DNA from: Burkholderia ubonensis subsp. mesacidophila | Lineage (GTDB): Bacteria; Pseudomonadota; Gammaproteobacteria; Burkholderiales; Burkholderiaceae | NCBI RefSeq assembly: GCF_002097715.1 | Contig: NZ_CP020737.1 | Span: 3,534,001 to 3,598,000 of the forward strand | Length of the DNA stretch: 64,000 nt | Reading direction: 5' to 3' | In this document: positions 9,207 through 18,709 of the stretch, piece by piece | Numbering within the stretch: the first letter of the stretch is position 1 | Layout of the letters: each line of letters opens with the position of its first letter | Translations under genes and position numbers: made by a program | The notes under the pieces: generated by a model | Told to the model about the DNA's origin: nothing | The model's input: only the letters and a program-made list of their open reading frames with translations | The model's database searches: none

Positions 9207-10460
9207 TCAGTCGTGCGACGGGGCCTCGTTCAGGTCGTCCAGCAGCGCCGTGAGCACGTCGATGAAGCGCTGCATCGTTTCGGTCGGCAGGTCGCCGCGC
9301 AGCATCACCCGGATGCCGGCCCGGTCGCGCGCGACGATCGGGAAGAACACCGCGGAGCAATAGAAGCCGCGCCGGTACAGCTCGTTCGACAGGAACACGG
9401 CGCGCTCCTGCGTCCCGACTTCGACGACCTTGATGTTCAGTCCGTTGCCGCGCTGCGGCGTGTCGACATGCCGGTCGAACAGCGCGATGTTCTCGCGCAG
9501 CTGCTGCTGGCGCCGCGCGAGCTCGTCGCTCCGGTGCACCTTCAGGCTGCCGAGGCTCGTGCCGATCGCGGCGGTGCGCAGGCTCTGCGACCAGCCGAGC
9601 GGCCCGGACCGGTACAGGAAGTCGAAGTGCCGCGACGACGGCAGCATCGCGATGCCGCCGGTGCTGCCGAACGCCTTCGCGATCGACGCGACGATGATCG
9701 TGCGGTCGTTCAGCTCCGGCAGGCGCGAACGGATGTAGCCCTCGCCGCGCGCGCCTTCCACCGACAGCGAATGCGAATCGTCGATGTAGAGGAACAGCCC
9801 GTAGCGCGCCTGCAGGTCGAGCAGCCGGTCGAGCCGCGCGACGCCGCCGACCGAATAGACGCCGTCGCACACGTAGGCGACCCGCGGGTAGCGCTTGCAG
9901 ATGGCTTCGAGCTCGTCCATGTCGTTGTGCCCGCAGCTCAGCACGAGCGACTCGTCCGCCACCACGGGCTTCATGAACGCCATCGAGAAGTGCGCGAAGC
10001 GGTCGAACACCATCACCATCGGCTCGCCGTCCGTCAGGTGACCGGACGCGAGGAGCGGCAGGATCGCGGCGGTCAGCGCGCTGCACGTCACGGCGGGCAC
10101 GACCGGGCCGCCGAACTGCTGCGCGAGGCCGTGCTCGAGCTCCTCCATCAGGCCGAGCCGGATCCGGAACTCGGCCATCGACAGCCCGGTGATGCCTTCG
10201 TCGCGCAGTGCGTCGATGCCGCCCTGGATCACGTCGGGGTGACTGTTGAGCCCCAGGTACGAGCACGAGCTCAGGTTCACGAACTCGCGCTGCGTGTCGA
10301 GATCGACGAGCCGGTTCTGCGTGCCGCGCGCGGCCACGCGAATGCCGAGCATGTTGTTGCGGCGCGCGACGTCCCATGCGCTCTCGGCCGCGGGCACCAT
10401 CTTCTGGTTGTTCCGCCATACGTGCGGGCCGACGATGCCGTCGTGAACGACGTCGCTCAT
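9207..10460 (-). CDS. Alpha-oxoamine synthase (PLP, AONS/CqsA-like), copy 2
   Basis: 417 residues, paralogous to its downstream neighbour: same NLSSCSYL / NLSCCSYL entry motif, HFSM around the stacking histidine (H157), VCDGVYS (198-204), IDDSHS (227-232) and catalytic K262 in SIAKAFG. The two proteins are similar along their length but far from identical, which suggests different donors, or two condensations. It overlaps the upstream hydrolase gene by 4 bases (ATGA), so synthesis of the two proteins is coupled. An N-terminal extension of about 15 residues is longer than in copy 1. Confidence 0.88.
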   Translation of the reverse strand: MSDVVHDGIVGPHVWRNNQKMVPAAESAWDVARRNNMLGIRVAARGTQNRLVDLDTQREFVNLSSCSYLGLNSHPDVIQGGIDALRDEGITGLSMAEFRIRLGLMEELEHGLAQQFGGPVVPAVTCSALTAAILPLLASGHLTDGEPMVMVFDRFAHFSMAFMKPVVADESLVLSCGHNDMDELEAICKRYPRVAYVCDGVYSVGGVARLDRLLDLQARYGLFLYIDDSHSLSVEGARGEGYIRSRLPELNDRTIIVASIAKAFGSTGGIAMLPSSRHFDFLYRSGPLGWSQSLRTAAIGTSLGSLKVHRSDELARRQQQLRENIALFDRHVDTPQRGNGLNIKVVEVGTQERAVFLSNELYRRGFYCSAVFFPIVARDRAGIRVMLRGDLPTETMQRFIDVLTALLDDLNEAPSHD

Positions 10461-11374
10461 TGCGCGTCTCCTTGCGGTTCGGTGTGCTGACGGATGAAGT
10501 CGCCGATACGGGCGATCGCGACGCGCGCCGCGCTCAGCACCGGAAACTGCAGGTGCCACACGTGGTAGAGCGCCGGCCATTCCTCGAACGTGACGTCGAG
10601 GCCGCTCGCGCGCGCCTTCGCCGCGAGCCGCTCGGCGTCGCTGAACAGGATCTCGCGTTCGCCCACCTGGATCAGGAACGGCGGGAAGCCGGTCAGGTCG
10701 GCAAAGAGCGGCGATGCGGTCGGCGTGCGCGGGTCGATGCCGTTCAGGTAGAGCTTGCGCACCAGGTCGACCGTCTCGCGCTCGACCATCGGATCGATGT
10801 GCTTGCGGGTTTCGTAGCTCTCCCCCGTCGCTTCGAGATCGACCCACGGCGACAGGCACACGGTCGCGCCCGGCAGCGGCAGGCCCGCGTCGCGCAGCGC
10901 GACGAGCGCGGCGACCACCAGCCCGCCGCCCGCCGAATCGCCGACGAACGCGATCCGGCCCGGCGCGATGCCGTCGGCGAGCAGCAGCCGGTAGGCCGCG
11001 CACGCATCCTCCACCGCGGCCGGATGCGGATGCTCGGGCGCCCGCCGGTAGTCGAGCTGCAGCGTGCGGCAGCGCGCGGCGCGCGCGACTTCCGCCGCGA
11101 GCCCGCCGTGGCTTTTCAGCGAACCGAACACGTAGCCGCCGCCGTGCATGAAGATCACGGCGCGCGCAGGATCGGCGAGCGGCGGCGTCAGGAACTGGCC
11201 GGCCACGTCCGCCGACGCGATCGGCTCGATGCGGATGTCGTCCGCGATCGGCGGCCCGAGGTCGTCGTAATGCACGCGCGCGGCGTCGACGCCCGGCGGC
11301 CACGGCACGCTCAGCAGGTCGTCCAGGACGGCGTCGACTTCGCGCGGGTCGACGAACGATGCAGGTGTAAACAT
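10457..11374 (-). CDS. Alpha/beta hydrolase, hormone-sensitive-lipase family
   Basis: 305 residues with the two family signatures: HGGGYV (77-82) for the oxyanion hole and GDSAGG (145-150) with nucleophile S147. The acid is probably in the stretch [10 protein letters not shown] and the histidine in YHVWHLQFP near the C-terminus. No signal peptide, so it is cytoplasmic. Such carboxylesterases can hydrolyse an ester or thioester intermediate, or release a product. Coupled by a 4-base overlap to the second oxoamine synthase gene, hinting that it acts on that enzyme's substrate or product (inference). Confidence 0.85.
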   Translation of the reverse strand: MFTPASFVDPREVDAVLDDLLSVPWPPGVDAARVHYDDLGPPIADDIRIEPIASADVAGQFLTPPLADPARAVIFMHGGGYVFGSLKSHGGLAAEVARAARCRTLQLDYRRAPEHPHPAAVEDACAAYRLLLADGIAPGRIAFVGDSAGGGLVVAALVALRDAGLPLPGATVCLSPWVDLEATGESYETRKHIDPMVERETVDLVRKLYLNGIDPRTPTASPLFADLTGFPPFLIQVGEREILFSDAERLAAKARASGLDVTFEEWPALYHVWHLQFPVLSAARVAIARIGDFIRQHTEPQGDAQ

Positions 11375-11424
11375 GATGCTGGCCCTCTTCGGAATGAACT
11401 CGGAATGGCGCGACGCGCGGCCGC

Positions 11425-12579
<1,155 letters not shown>

Positions 12580-12596
12580 CTTGGTCTCCTCGCGTG

Positions 12597-13508
12597 TCAG
12601 TGAGCCAGGTCGACGATCCGGCCGTCCGGCACGGTCTCGCCGCGGTGATAGCGCGCCACGTTCGACGCCACCGCGGGCGTGGCCGTGACGGTCTGCAGCC
12701 GGTAGAAGTCGTACCAGCGCGCGAGGCTCGACGTGTCGGCGAACTGGTATTCGATGTGGCGGATCGGACGCTTGCCCGGACGCTGCGCGTCGGTCAGGCT
12801 CGGCGTCGTGGCCGCGTGCGCGACGCCGCCGTTGACTTCGTTGAACAGCACGAGCATCACGATGTCGCGCTGCAGGTCCTGACGCACGACGATCGAATAG
12901 TGCTCGAGGATCGGGTCGACGAATTCCGCCTTGACCGCGACGTTGTAGTTGTTCGGGATGTTCTCGACGAGCTGGGCCGGCGTGATGCCGCGGTCGCGGC
13001 AGAACGCGCGGGTGTCGCAGATCACCGGATAGCCGCCGCTGATGTTCTCGTACGGCCCGTAGAGATTCGCGATGAACGGCGTGGCCGCGTCGAAGTGCAC
13101 GCACTTGGTCGTGACGAATTCGCGCGCGTCGGTGTGGTCGCCGTTCGGCGTGAAGCTGCGGTTCACGTTGTAGCCGTCGGCGTCCATCGCGGCGATGCGG
13201 TCGTAGTCGATCGACGGCATGTCGGCGCGCGCGGCGTCGAACGACGCCGACGCGGCGCGAAACAGCGCTTCGTAATAGCGCCGCGCCATTTCGGCGGCCG
13301 CCGCGTCGTGCACGCTCAGGCCGTGCTGCGCCAGCATCGCCTGCGCGCCGTAGCAGACGGCGAAGCCGGCGCCGCGGTCGACGAGCTCGACGAGGCGCTC
13401 GGCAAGGCGGCCGTCGGCGGGCGTCAGCACGCCGTCCGCGAGGCGGGTCGGATAAGCGCCGATGTCGATGAAGGCGCGGGTCACATCAGTCGTTTCGAGT
13501 GGCTTCAT
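12597..13508 (-). CDS. Unrecognised protein with H-x-D...H pattern, copy 2
   Basis: 303 residues, paralogue of 7014-7913; family not recognised. The same conserved positions are H138-F-D140, H231 (GVAHAAT) and Arg 247/250 in RPIRH. The first 120 residues are much less alike than the rest. The H-x-D...H...R order suggests an Fe(II)/2OG-type oxygenase, but this is inference only. The ATG at 13508 has no strong ribosome site. A 125-base gap with an AT-rich site lies upstream, the largest gap in the operon, so an internal promoter here is possible. Confidence 0.72.
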   Translation of the reverse strand: MKPLETTDVTRAFIDIGAYPTRLADGVLTPADGRLAERLVELVDRGAGFAVCYGAQAMLAQHGLSVHDAAAAEMARRYYEALFRAASASFDAARADMPSIDYDRIAAMDADGYNVNRSFTPNGDHTDAREFVTTKCVHFDAATPFIANLYGPYENISGGYPVICDTRAFCRDRGITPAQLVENIPNNYNVAVKAEFVDPILEHYSIVVRQDLQRDIVMLVLFNEVNGGVAHAATTPSLTDAQRPGKRPIRHIEYQFADTSSLARWYDFYRLQTVTATPAVASNVARYHRGETVPDGRIVDLAH

Positions 13509-13633
13509 GTTCAGGTACCGGGTGCGGTTGAGTCGAATGCAGGAGACGAGTTCACCCCGCCGGCCCGCTCGCGCGAGCCGGTTCGTCGTCCTAACTTAAA
13601 AATCCGCCTGGCGGCGCGGAATCGGTGCGCGGC

Positions 13634-14476
13634 CTAGCGCGCGGCCTGGCTCGCGTAGAACGCCAGCATGCGGCGCGCCTTGGTGATGAAAGGCGGTGCG
13701 ATCACTTCGCCGTCGCGAATCGCGAAGCCCGTCTCGGCGGCTTCATACGCGGCGATGGACGCCTGGTACTGGTCGATCAGCTCGTCGCGCACCGAGAACA
13801 CGCGGTTGATCGGATCGACCTGGCGCGGATGGATGGCCGCCTTGCCGGTAAAGCCGTAGGCCTTCGCGGCTTCGCATTCCTTCTGGAAGGCATCCATGTC
13901 GACCACGTCGAACGAGTTGGTGTCGATCGCCGGAATCCGGCGGCGGGACGCCGCGATGCACATCCGGGCGCGCGCATAGTCGATGAACGTGGCGTTCGCG
14001 TGGTACATCTCGGCCGCGAGGTCGGCCTGCCCGAAACACAGGCCGTCGCTGACCGCCGCGATCGCGTCGGCGCGGTCCACCGCCTCGACCGTCTCGATGA
14101 ACGCGTAGATCTTCGGCGGCTTCGGCAGCGTCGCGAACAGCGACCGGTACACCTCGACCTCCTTCGGGTGCGTGATCTTCGTCACCAGCACGTACTCGAC
14201 GTAGGTCTTGCCGCTCTCGTACAGCGCCTTGAGGAACTGGATGTCGGCAATCCCGTCGTAGCTCGTCAGCACGTTCACGCGCATGCCGAACCTGAGGCCC
14301 GCCGCCGTCAGGTCGCCGACGTCCTGCTCGGCCAGGTGCCGCCGCGCCTTGTCCTTCGAATGCGCATGCACGGAATCCTCCAGGTCGAGGATGACCCGGC
14401 TGGGCGCAACGAGCCCCGCTTTCTTGCGCAGGTCGTCGATGCGCAGTGCGGGCGTGTACAGAAAGCTGATATCCAT
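13634..14476 (-). CDS. CitE/HpcH-type aldolase/lyase (malyl-CoA or citramalyl-CoA lyase-like)
   Basis: 280 residues, TIM-barrel of the HpcH/HpaI/CitE family. Motifs: VILDLEDSV (28-36) with the metal-binding region, RVNVL (66-70), IETVEAV (127-133), FGQADLAAE (148-156) and GKAAIHPRQV. These enzymes cleave or form malyl-, methylmalyl- or citramalyl-CoA thioesters with Mg2+. The conserved order with a MaoC hydratase in the same operon resembles the citramalyl-CoA lyase plus itaconyl-CoA hydratase pair of itaconate catabolism, but no CoA-transferase is seen. Direction (cleavage or condensation) unknown. Confidence 0.82.
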   Translation of the reverse strand: MDISFLYTPALRIDDLRKKAGLVAPSRVILDLEDSVHAHSKDKARRHLAEQDVGDLTAAGLRFGMRVNVLTSYDGIADIQFLKALYESGKTYVEYVLVTKITHPKEVEVYRSLFATLPKPPKIYAFIETVEAVDRADAIAAVSDGLCFGQADLAAEMYHANATFIDYARARMCIAASRRRIPAIDTNSFDVVDMDAFQKECEAAKAYGFTGKAAIHPRQVDPINRVFSVRDELIDQYQASIAAYEAAETGFAIRDGEVIAPPFITKARRMLAFYASQAAR

Positions 14477-14525
14477 GTCGAACCTCGTCGTGAAATCAAC
14501 CCCGGCGTCCGGGATCGCGAAAGCG

Positions 14526-15494
14526 TTACTGCGGTTGCGGTTCCGGGCTGCGGCCGAACAGCGCGTTCATCTTGTCCAGCGAGAACTGCTTGTAGACCAC
14601 CGGCGCGTAGCGCGCCGCCTCCGTCCTGCAGAACTTCGGGAAGCACTCGATCAGCGCATCGTCGTTCGCGAGCTTGAAGAACACGATCGACTGGCGGGCA
14701 GCCGCCCGCAGCGCGACGCGATGCGGCGTCGACACGTACACGTCGTTCGACCAGCGCGCCATCAGGTCGCCGATGTTGACGATGAAATGATCGAGGCCGC
14801 GCATCGACGGAGTCAGCCATTCGCCCGCGCGGGTGCGCACCTCGATGCCCGGCACCGTATGCGTGAGCAGCGTGATGAGCGTGCCGTCGGTGTGCTCGCC
14901 CATCCCCTGGTCGTTGGCGAATGCGGCGTCGACTTGCGGATAGCGCTGCGAGCGCAGCGAATCGTTCGACCGGTCGGTGCGCACCAGGAAGAAATCGCGC
15001 GGCAGGTCGAGCGCGATCGTGAGGAGCGCGGTCAGGCGCTGCGCCACTTGCTCGCACGCCGCGAAATAGCGCTTGAGCGCACGGCGCAGGTCCGCCCCTT
15101 CGTCGCCCTCGGGAAACGGCAGCGGCGCCGCGTCGTCGAGGATCAACCGCCCCGTGCTGAATTTCTCGACGTAGTCGGCCGGCTTGCTGTCCTGCCCCAT
15201 GTACGCGAACGCGTTTTCCTCGAGCAGGCCGCTGTAGCCGTACGGCGTGTAGTCGTCGAGCCCCGACGTGATGCCGGTCGGCAGGCGGCTCGAACGCTTC
15301 GCCGCGTCGGGCAGCGCGAAGAAGCGCTGCGACGCGCGATAGGCGTCGTCGAACACGGCGCGCTCGATGCCGTGCCCGCACACCGTGAAGAAGCCGACGT
15401 CGCGGCACGCGCGGTCGATCCGCATCGCGACGTCGCGCTCACCGGCGGGCCCCGTCGCGGCCGCGCCCAGGTCGATCAACGGAATGTCCTTCAT
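14526..15494 (-). CDS. Isopenicillin N synthase-like Fe(II)/2OG oxygenase, copy 2
   Basis: 322 residues, paralogue of the oxygenase at 5144-6043 with about half of the residues visibly shared. Ligands H201 and D203 (EHTDGT), H258 (STPHRV) and R267-Q-S269 are intact. It is 23 residues longer at the C-terminus (CRTEAARYAPVVYKQFSLDK inserted before the shared MNALFGR end). Intact active sites in both copies argue for two separate oxidations and not a decayed duplicate. Lies between the M24 and lyase genes with gaps of 71 and 49 bases. Confidence 0.88.
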   Translation of the reverse strand: MKDIPLIDLGAAATGPAGERDVAMRIDRACRDVGFFTVCGHGIERAVFDDAYRASQRFFALPDAAKRSSRLPTGITSGLDDYTPYGYSGLLEENAFAYMGQDSKPADYVEKFSTGRLILDDAAPLPFPEGDEGADLRRALKRYFAACEQVAQRLTALLTIALDLPRDFFLVRTDRSNDSLRSQRYPQVDAAFANDQGMGEHTDGTLITLLTHTVPGIEVRTRAGEWLTPSMRGLDHFIVNIGDLMARWSNDVYVSTPHRVALRAAARQSIVFFKLANDDALIECFPKFCRTEAARYAPVVYKQFSLDKMNALFGRSPEPQPQ

Positions 15495-15565
15495 GCTCTC
15501 CTCGCAAAGAAATCGGGTCCATCCTGATGCCGGCCGCCGCCCGGCGGGGCGGCGGCACGCGCGGC

Positions 15566-16780
15566 TCAGCCGAGCGCGAACGGATCGTCGATGCTCTTCG
15601 CCGGCTGCGTGAACCAGCGCGGGCCGTCCGCCGTGATGTACGCGTGATCCTCGTGGCGAATGCCGAATTCGTTCGGCACGCACAGCATCGGTTCGATGCT
15701 GAAGCACATCCCTTCGTCGAGCACCGTACGGTCGCCGCCGACGAGGTACGGCCCTTCGTGGATGTCGAGACCGATGCCGTGGCCGGTGCGGTGCGGCACG
15801 CCAGGCAGCGCGTAGCCGGGGCCGTAGCCGGCCGTCACCAGGTAGTCGCGCACCGCGCGATCGCCTTCTTCCGCCGCGATGCCCATCCTGACGCGCTCGA
15901 ACGCCACCGCCTGCGCGCGCTTCTCGTGCGCCCAGACGTCGCGCTGCCGCGCGCTCGCTTCGCCGAACACGTAGGTGCGCGTGATGTCGGAGTGATAGTC
16001 GTGAAGCTGGCAGCCGGTGTCGATCAGCACCATGTCGTTGCGCTCGAGCCGCTTCGGCGCCTTGACGCCGTGCGGGAACGCGGTGTCCGGACCGAACAGC
16101 ACGATGCAGAACGTCGAGCCGCGCCGCGCGCCGACCGCGCGATGCGCGGCGTCGATGAAATCCGCCACCTCGTCGGTGCCGATGCCGTCGCGCAGGATCG
16201 CGGCGGCCGCCTGGTGCACCCGCAGCGTCATGTCGTTCGCGCGCTGCATCAGCGCCAGCTCCGCCGCCGACTTGCGCAGCCGGCAGCCGCTCGTGACCGG
16301 CGCGGCGCTCTTGATGCGGATGCCCGGGGCGCGCTCGCGGATGCCTTCGTACATGAAGTACGGCGCCGACTCGTCGAAACCGAGCGTGCCGTTCGCGCAG
16401 CCGGCCTGCTCGATGACGTTCGCCAGCAGCCGGTACACATCGGCGTCCTCGTCCCAGCAATGCATGTCACCGGGAATCTGCAGCATGCCGGTGAACGTGC
16501 CGCGCTCGAACGCGGGCACGATGTAATGCAGCGGCCCCGACGCCGGAATCAGCGCGCCCGCCAGCCGCTCGCTGCGGCGCCACGCGACGCCCGTGAAATA
16601 CAGCAGGTTCGTGCCCGCTTCGATGTAGATCGCGTCCAGCCCGTGCTGCTTCATCAGCGCCTGCGCGCGCGCGACCCGCGCCGCGTGTTCGGCGGGCTGG
16701 ATCGGCTCGACGCCGCCCGTCATGTCCTTGAGTTTCGCCAGTTCCGCTGCGGCGTTCGATCCGCCGATGCCGATTGCCAT
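15566..16780 (-). CDS. M24 (creatinase / Xaa-Pro aminopeptidase fold) enzyme
   Basis: 404 residues: creatinase-type N-domain (about 30-165) and pita-bread domain. Metal ligands can be placed at D254 (VLIDTGCQ), D265 (YHSDITRT), the histidine of HRTGHGIGLDIHEGP, and Glu in SIEPML and HEDHAYI. H237 (FPHGV) fits the substrate histidine. The family includes Xaa-Pro dipeptidases, creatine amidinohydrolase and ectoine hydrolases, so it may release an amino acid from an amide or hydrolyse a C-N bond of an intermediate. No signal peptide. Confidence 0.85.
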   Translation of the reverse strand: MAIGIGGSNAAAELAKLKDMTGGVEPIQPAEHAARVARAQALMKQHGLDAIYIEAGTNLLYFTGVAWRRSERLAGALIPASGPLHYIVPAFERGTFTGMLQIPGDMHCWDEDADVYRLLANVIEQAGCANGTLGFDESAPYFMYEGIRERAPGIRIKSAAPVTSGCRLRKSAAELALMQRANDMTLRVHQAAAAILRDGIGTDEVADFIDAAHRAVGARRGSTFCIVLFGPDTAFPHGVKAPKRLERNDMVLIDTGCQLHDYHSDITRTYVFGEASARQRDVWAHEKRAQAVAFERVRMGIAAEEGDRAVRDYLVTAGYGPGYALPGVPHRTGHGIGLDIHEGPYLVGGDRTVLDEGMCFSIEPMLCVPNEFGIRHEDHAYITADGPRWFTQPAKSIDDPFALG

Positions 16781-16850
16781 GTCTCGTTTCCCTTCTACTT
16801 TTTTGAGATAAAAAATGCGGTCTTCCGCCCGAGGTTCGCGGCGCGCTGCG

Positions 16851-17357
16851 TTACGTCAATGCGGCGCGCTGCGGAATCAGGATAGTACGTTTGAACGTGA
16901 TGACGGGTGCGCCGTCCTGCTTGGCGCCGGTCGTGCGAACCGTCACGATGCCTTGCCCGGCCCGCGACCGGGACAGCCGCTTGTCGAGGATTTCCGTCTC
17001 GGCGTACAGCGTGTCGCCGACGAACACGGGCGCGAGCAGCCGCACCTCGTCCCAGCCGAGATTGGCGATGCCTTTCTGGCTGATCGTGTGCACCGTCATC
17101 CCGTTGACGATGTTGAACGTGACGAGGCTCGACACCAGCAGCTCGCCGAATTCGGTGCGGTTCGCGTATTCGCCCTCGATGTGCAGCGGATGCTGGTTCA
17201 TCGCGATCAGCGATTGCCAGACGTTGTCGGTGGCGGTGATCGTGCGCCCGGGGCGGTGCTCGATCGTCTCGCCGACGACGAAGTCGTCGTAGTGGAACCC
17301 CTTGTCCTCGCGATAGCGGTTCGGCGAGATGCGCGTGTAGCCAGCGTGTCTGTCCAT
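16851..17357 (-). CDS. MaoC-like hot-dog-fold hydratase/dehydratase
   Basis: 168 residues, single hot-dog domain of the MaoC / (R)-enoyl-CoA hydratase superfamily, with FHYDDFVVGE (21-30), TATDNVWQ (41-48), MNQHPLH (53-59) and SLVTFNIVNGMTVH. The usual G-D-x-N-P-L-H motif has Asn in place of Asp, which I recall as common in the mesaconyl/itaconyl-CoA-type subgroup. It should hydrate or dehydrate a C4-C6 acyl-CoA. First gene of the 15-gene leftward operon; a sigma-70-like promoter and three operator-like repeats precede it. Confidence 0.82.
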   Translation of the reverse strand: MDRHAGYTRISPNRYREDKGFHYDDFVVGETIEHRPGRTITATDNVWQSLIAMNQHPLHIEGEYANRTEFGELLVSSLVTFNIVNGMTVHTISQKGIANLGWDEVRLLAPVFVGDTLYAETEILDKRLSRSRAGQGIVTVRTTGAKQDGAPVITFKRTILIPQRAALT

Positions 17358-17380
17358 GTGCGGTAGAGCCTCGGAAATTA

Positions 17381-17475
17381 TTGTCCAACTTAAATTTTTG
17401 ATGCCGCGTTCGAGAATCTAGATCAGGCCGAAATTGAGGTCAAGCTAAAATTTTTACCGGACTGAAATTTATGTC
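17381..17475. promoter_or_regulatory. Leftward operon promoter with three operator-like AT repeats
   Basis: On the minus strand TTGACC (17443-17438), 17 bases, TAGATT (17420-17415) make a good sigma-70 promoter for the MaoC-led operon. Three AT-rich repeats similar to CTAAAATTTAAGTG flank it: AACTTAAATTTTTG at 17387-17400 (inverted copy, 12 of 14), CTAAAATTT at 17445-17453, and CTGAAATTTATGTC at 17462-17475 (11 of 14). One is downstream of the start point and two are upstream of -35, an arrangement that suits repression by a dimeric XRE protein. Operator role is inferred. Confidence 0.6.
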
Positions 17476-17526
17476 CAATGTAAAACGTGTGCGCGGCACG
17501 TGAACCGCCCGGGCGACGCTGCGCGG

Positions 17527-17532
17527 TACAAT
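17527..17532 (+). promoter_or_regulatory. Possible -10 element of the XRE-cupin gene
   Basis: TACAAT lies 115 bases before the ATG of the regulator gene. No convincing -35 is visible at 16-18 bases (TGAACC at 17501 is 20 away), so this is a weak call. It leaves a leader of about 105 bases. Confidence 0.3.
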
Positions 17533-17646
17533 GCGCCGACCTCGTCTTGCGAACGATCGTGCTACGTGCGATTCGCGGAAAGGAACGTCCTGGCGACTGC
17601 ACCGCCTCCTCCGCTCGCCTTCCACTCGTTGCCACGAAGGAAATTC

Positions 17647-18474
17647 ATGGATTCAGACATCATGCATATCGGCCTGCGCATTCGCCGCCTGCGCCGGGAA
17701 TCGAAGAAAACGCTGCTGGAAGTCGCCACCGAAGCCAAGCTGTCGATCGGCTTTCTGTCGCAGGTCGAGCGCAATCTCACGGGCATCTCCATTTCGTCGC
17801 TCGTCAACGTCGCCAAGGCGCTGAACGTGCCGCTCGGCGTGCTGCTCGACCAGCCGCGCCAGGAGCAGCCCGATTCGCACCAGGGCAGCCGCGAGTCGTA
17901 TTCGGTCGGCGAGACGTCGCAGCGCTACGAGCGGCTCTCCACCACCTTCGACGGCAGCCTCATCAACGCCCTCAAGGTCCAGATGACGGAAGGCTACTGC
18001 TCGGAATGGGTCGCGCACGGCGGCGACGAATTCGTCTACATCCTGTCCGGGCAGATCCGCTATACCGTCGGCAAGAAGGACTACCTGCTGTCGCCCGGCG
18101 ATTCGATCCACTTCGACGCGCACAAGCAGCACCGCGTCGCCAACGTGGGCGCCGGGCCCGCGGAACTGATCGTGGTCGGTACGCTGCCGCTGTTCGACGA
18201 CAGCCGCTCCGAATTCGTGTCCGCGTCGGCCGAATTCGCGCCGCCCGGCAGCGATGCCAAACCGCCGGTGGGCGAGCCGCGCGTGAGCCGCCGCGCGCCG
18301 GCGCAAAAGCGCGGCCGCGCCGCGGAGCCGGCGCCGTCGGGCACGGCGCGGCCCGCCGTCAAGAAAGCCAGGGCAGCGGACAAGGCCGCCGCCGCGAAGC
18401 CGCGCGCGTCCGCCGCCAAGCGCTCGGCCGACGCCGCCCCCGCACGCAAGACCGCCGCACGCACGAAGAAATAA
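17647..18474 (+). CDS. XRE-family regulator with cupin domain and Lys/Ala-rich tail
   Basis: 275 residues. Residues 9-65 form an XRE helix-turn-helix (IRRLRRESKKTLLEVA, then LSIGFLSQVER); a C-terminal cupin (about 110-180) includes EWVAHGGDEFVYILSG and LSPGDSIHFDAH, the usual ligand-sensing domain of XRE-cupin regulators. Residues from about 215 on are a low-complexity Ala/Lys/Arg/Pro tail like histone H1 or AlgP, odd for this family. ATG 17647 is chosen because GAAGGA stands 6 bases before it and the HTH begins at once. It diverges from the biosynthetic operon and probably controls it through the nearby repeats. Confidence 0.85.
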   Translation: MDSDIMHIGLRIRRLRRESKKTLLEVATEAKLSIGFLSQVERNLTGISISSLVNVAKALNVPLGVLLDQPRQEQPDSHQGSRESYSVGETSQRYERLSTTFDGSLINALKVQMTEGYCSEWVAHGGDEFVYILSGQIRYTVGKKDYLLSPGDSIHFDAHKQHRVANVGAGPAELIVVGTLPLFDDSRSEFVSASAEFAPPGSDAKPPVGEPRVSRRAPAQKRGRAAEPAPSGTARPAVKKARAADKAAAAKPRASAAKRSADAAPARKTAARTKK

Positions 18475-18481
18475 CCCTCGC

Positions 18482-18504
18482 AGGCCGGCTGCTCCAGCCG
18501 GCCT
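18482..18504 (+). terminator. Hairpin after the XRE-cupin gene
   Basis: A perfect 9-base stem AGGCCGGCT / AGCCGGCCT with loop GCTCC begins 8 bases after the stop codon. It has no T-run, so it is either a Rho-assisted 3' end or only a stabilising structure. Confidence 0.4.
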
Positions 18505-18548
18505 CCGCACCCCGCCCCGCCTCCCTGCCCTCATCTCAAAAATTTTCC

Positions 18549-18580
18549 TTGACTAAAATTTAAGTGACACTTAATTTTAG
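18549..18580 (+). promoter_or_regulatory. Promoter with overlapping inverted-repeat operator
   Basis: TTGACT (18549-18554), 17 bases, TAATTT (18572-18577) form a sigma-70-like promoter for the threonine-dehydratase-like gene. An inverted repeat covers it: CTAAAATTTAAGTG (18553-18566) and CACTTAATTTTAG (18568-18580), identical arms but for one missing A. The same half-site recurs three times in front of the divergent biosynthetic operon. A protein bound here would cover both -35 and -10, so repression is likely. Confidence 0.65.
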
Positions 18581-18709
18581 CCATACTTAAACCCGTTCCT
18601 GACGGACAGACCCGAACCGACACCGGCCCAACACGGCGCGGCGGGCGTCCTTCGCCGCGTGCAACGCGCGGGCGAAGGAAGACGGAACCATATTGAGAGG
18701 CAAGGTCGT

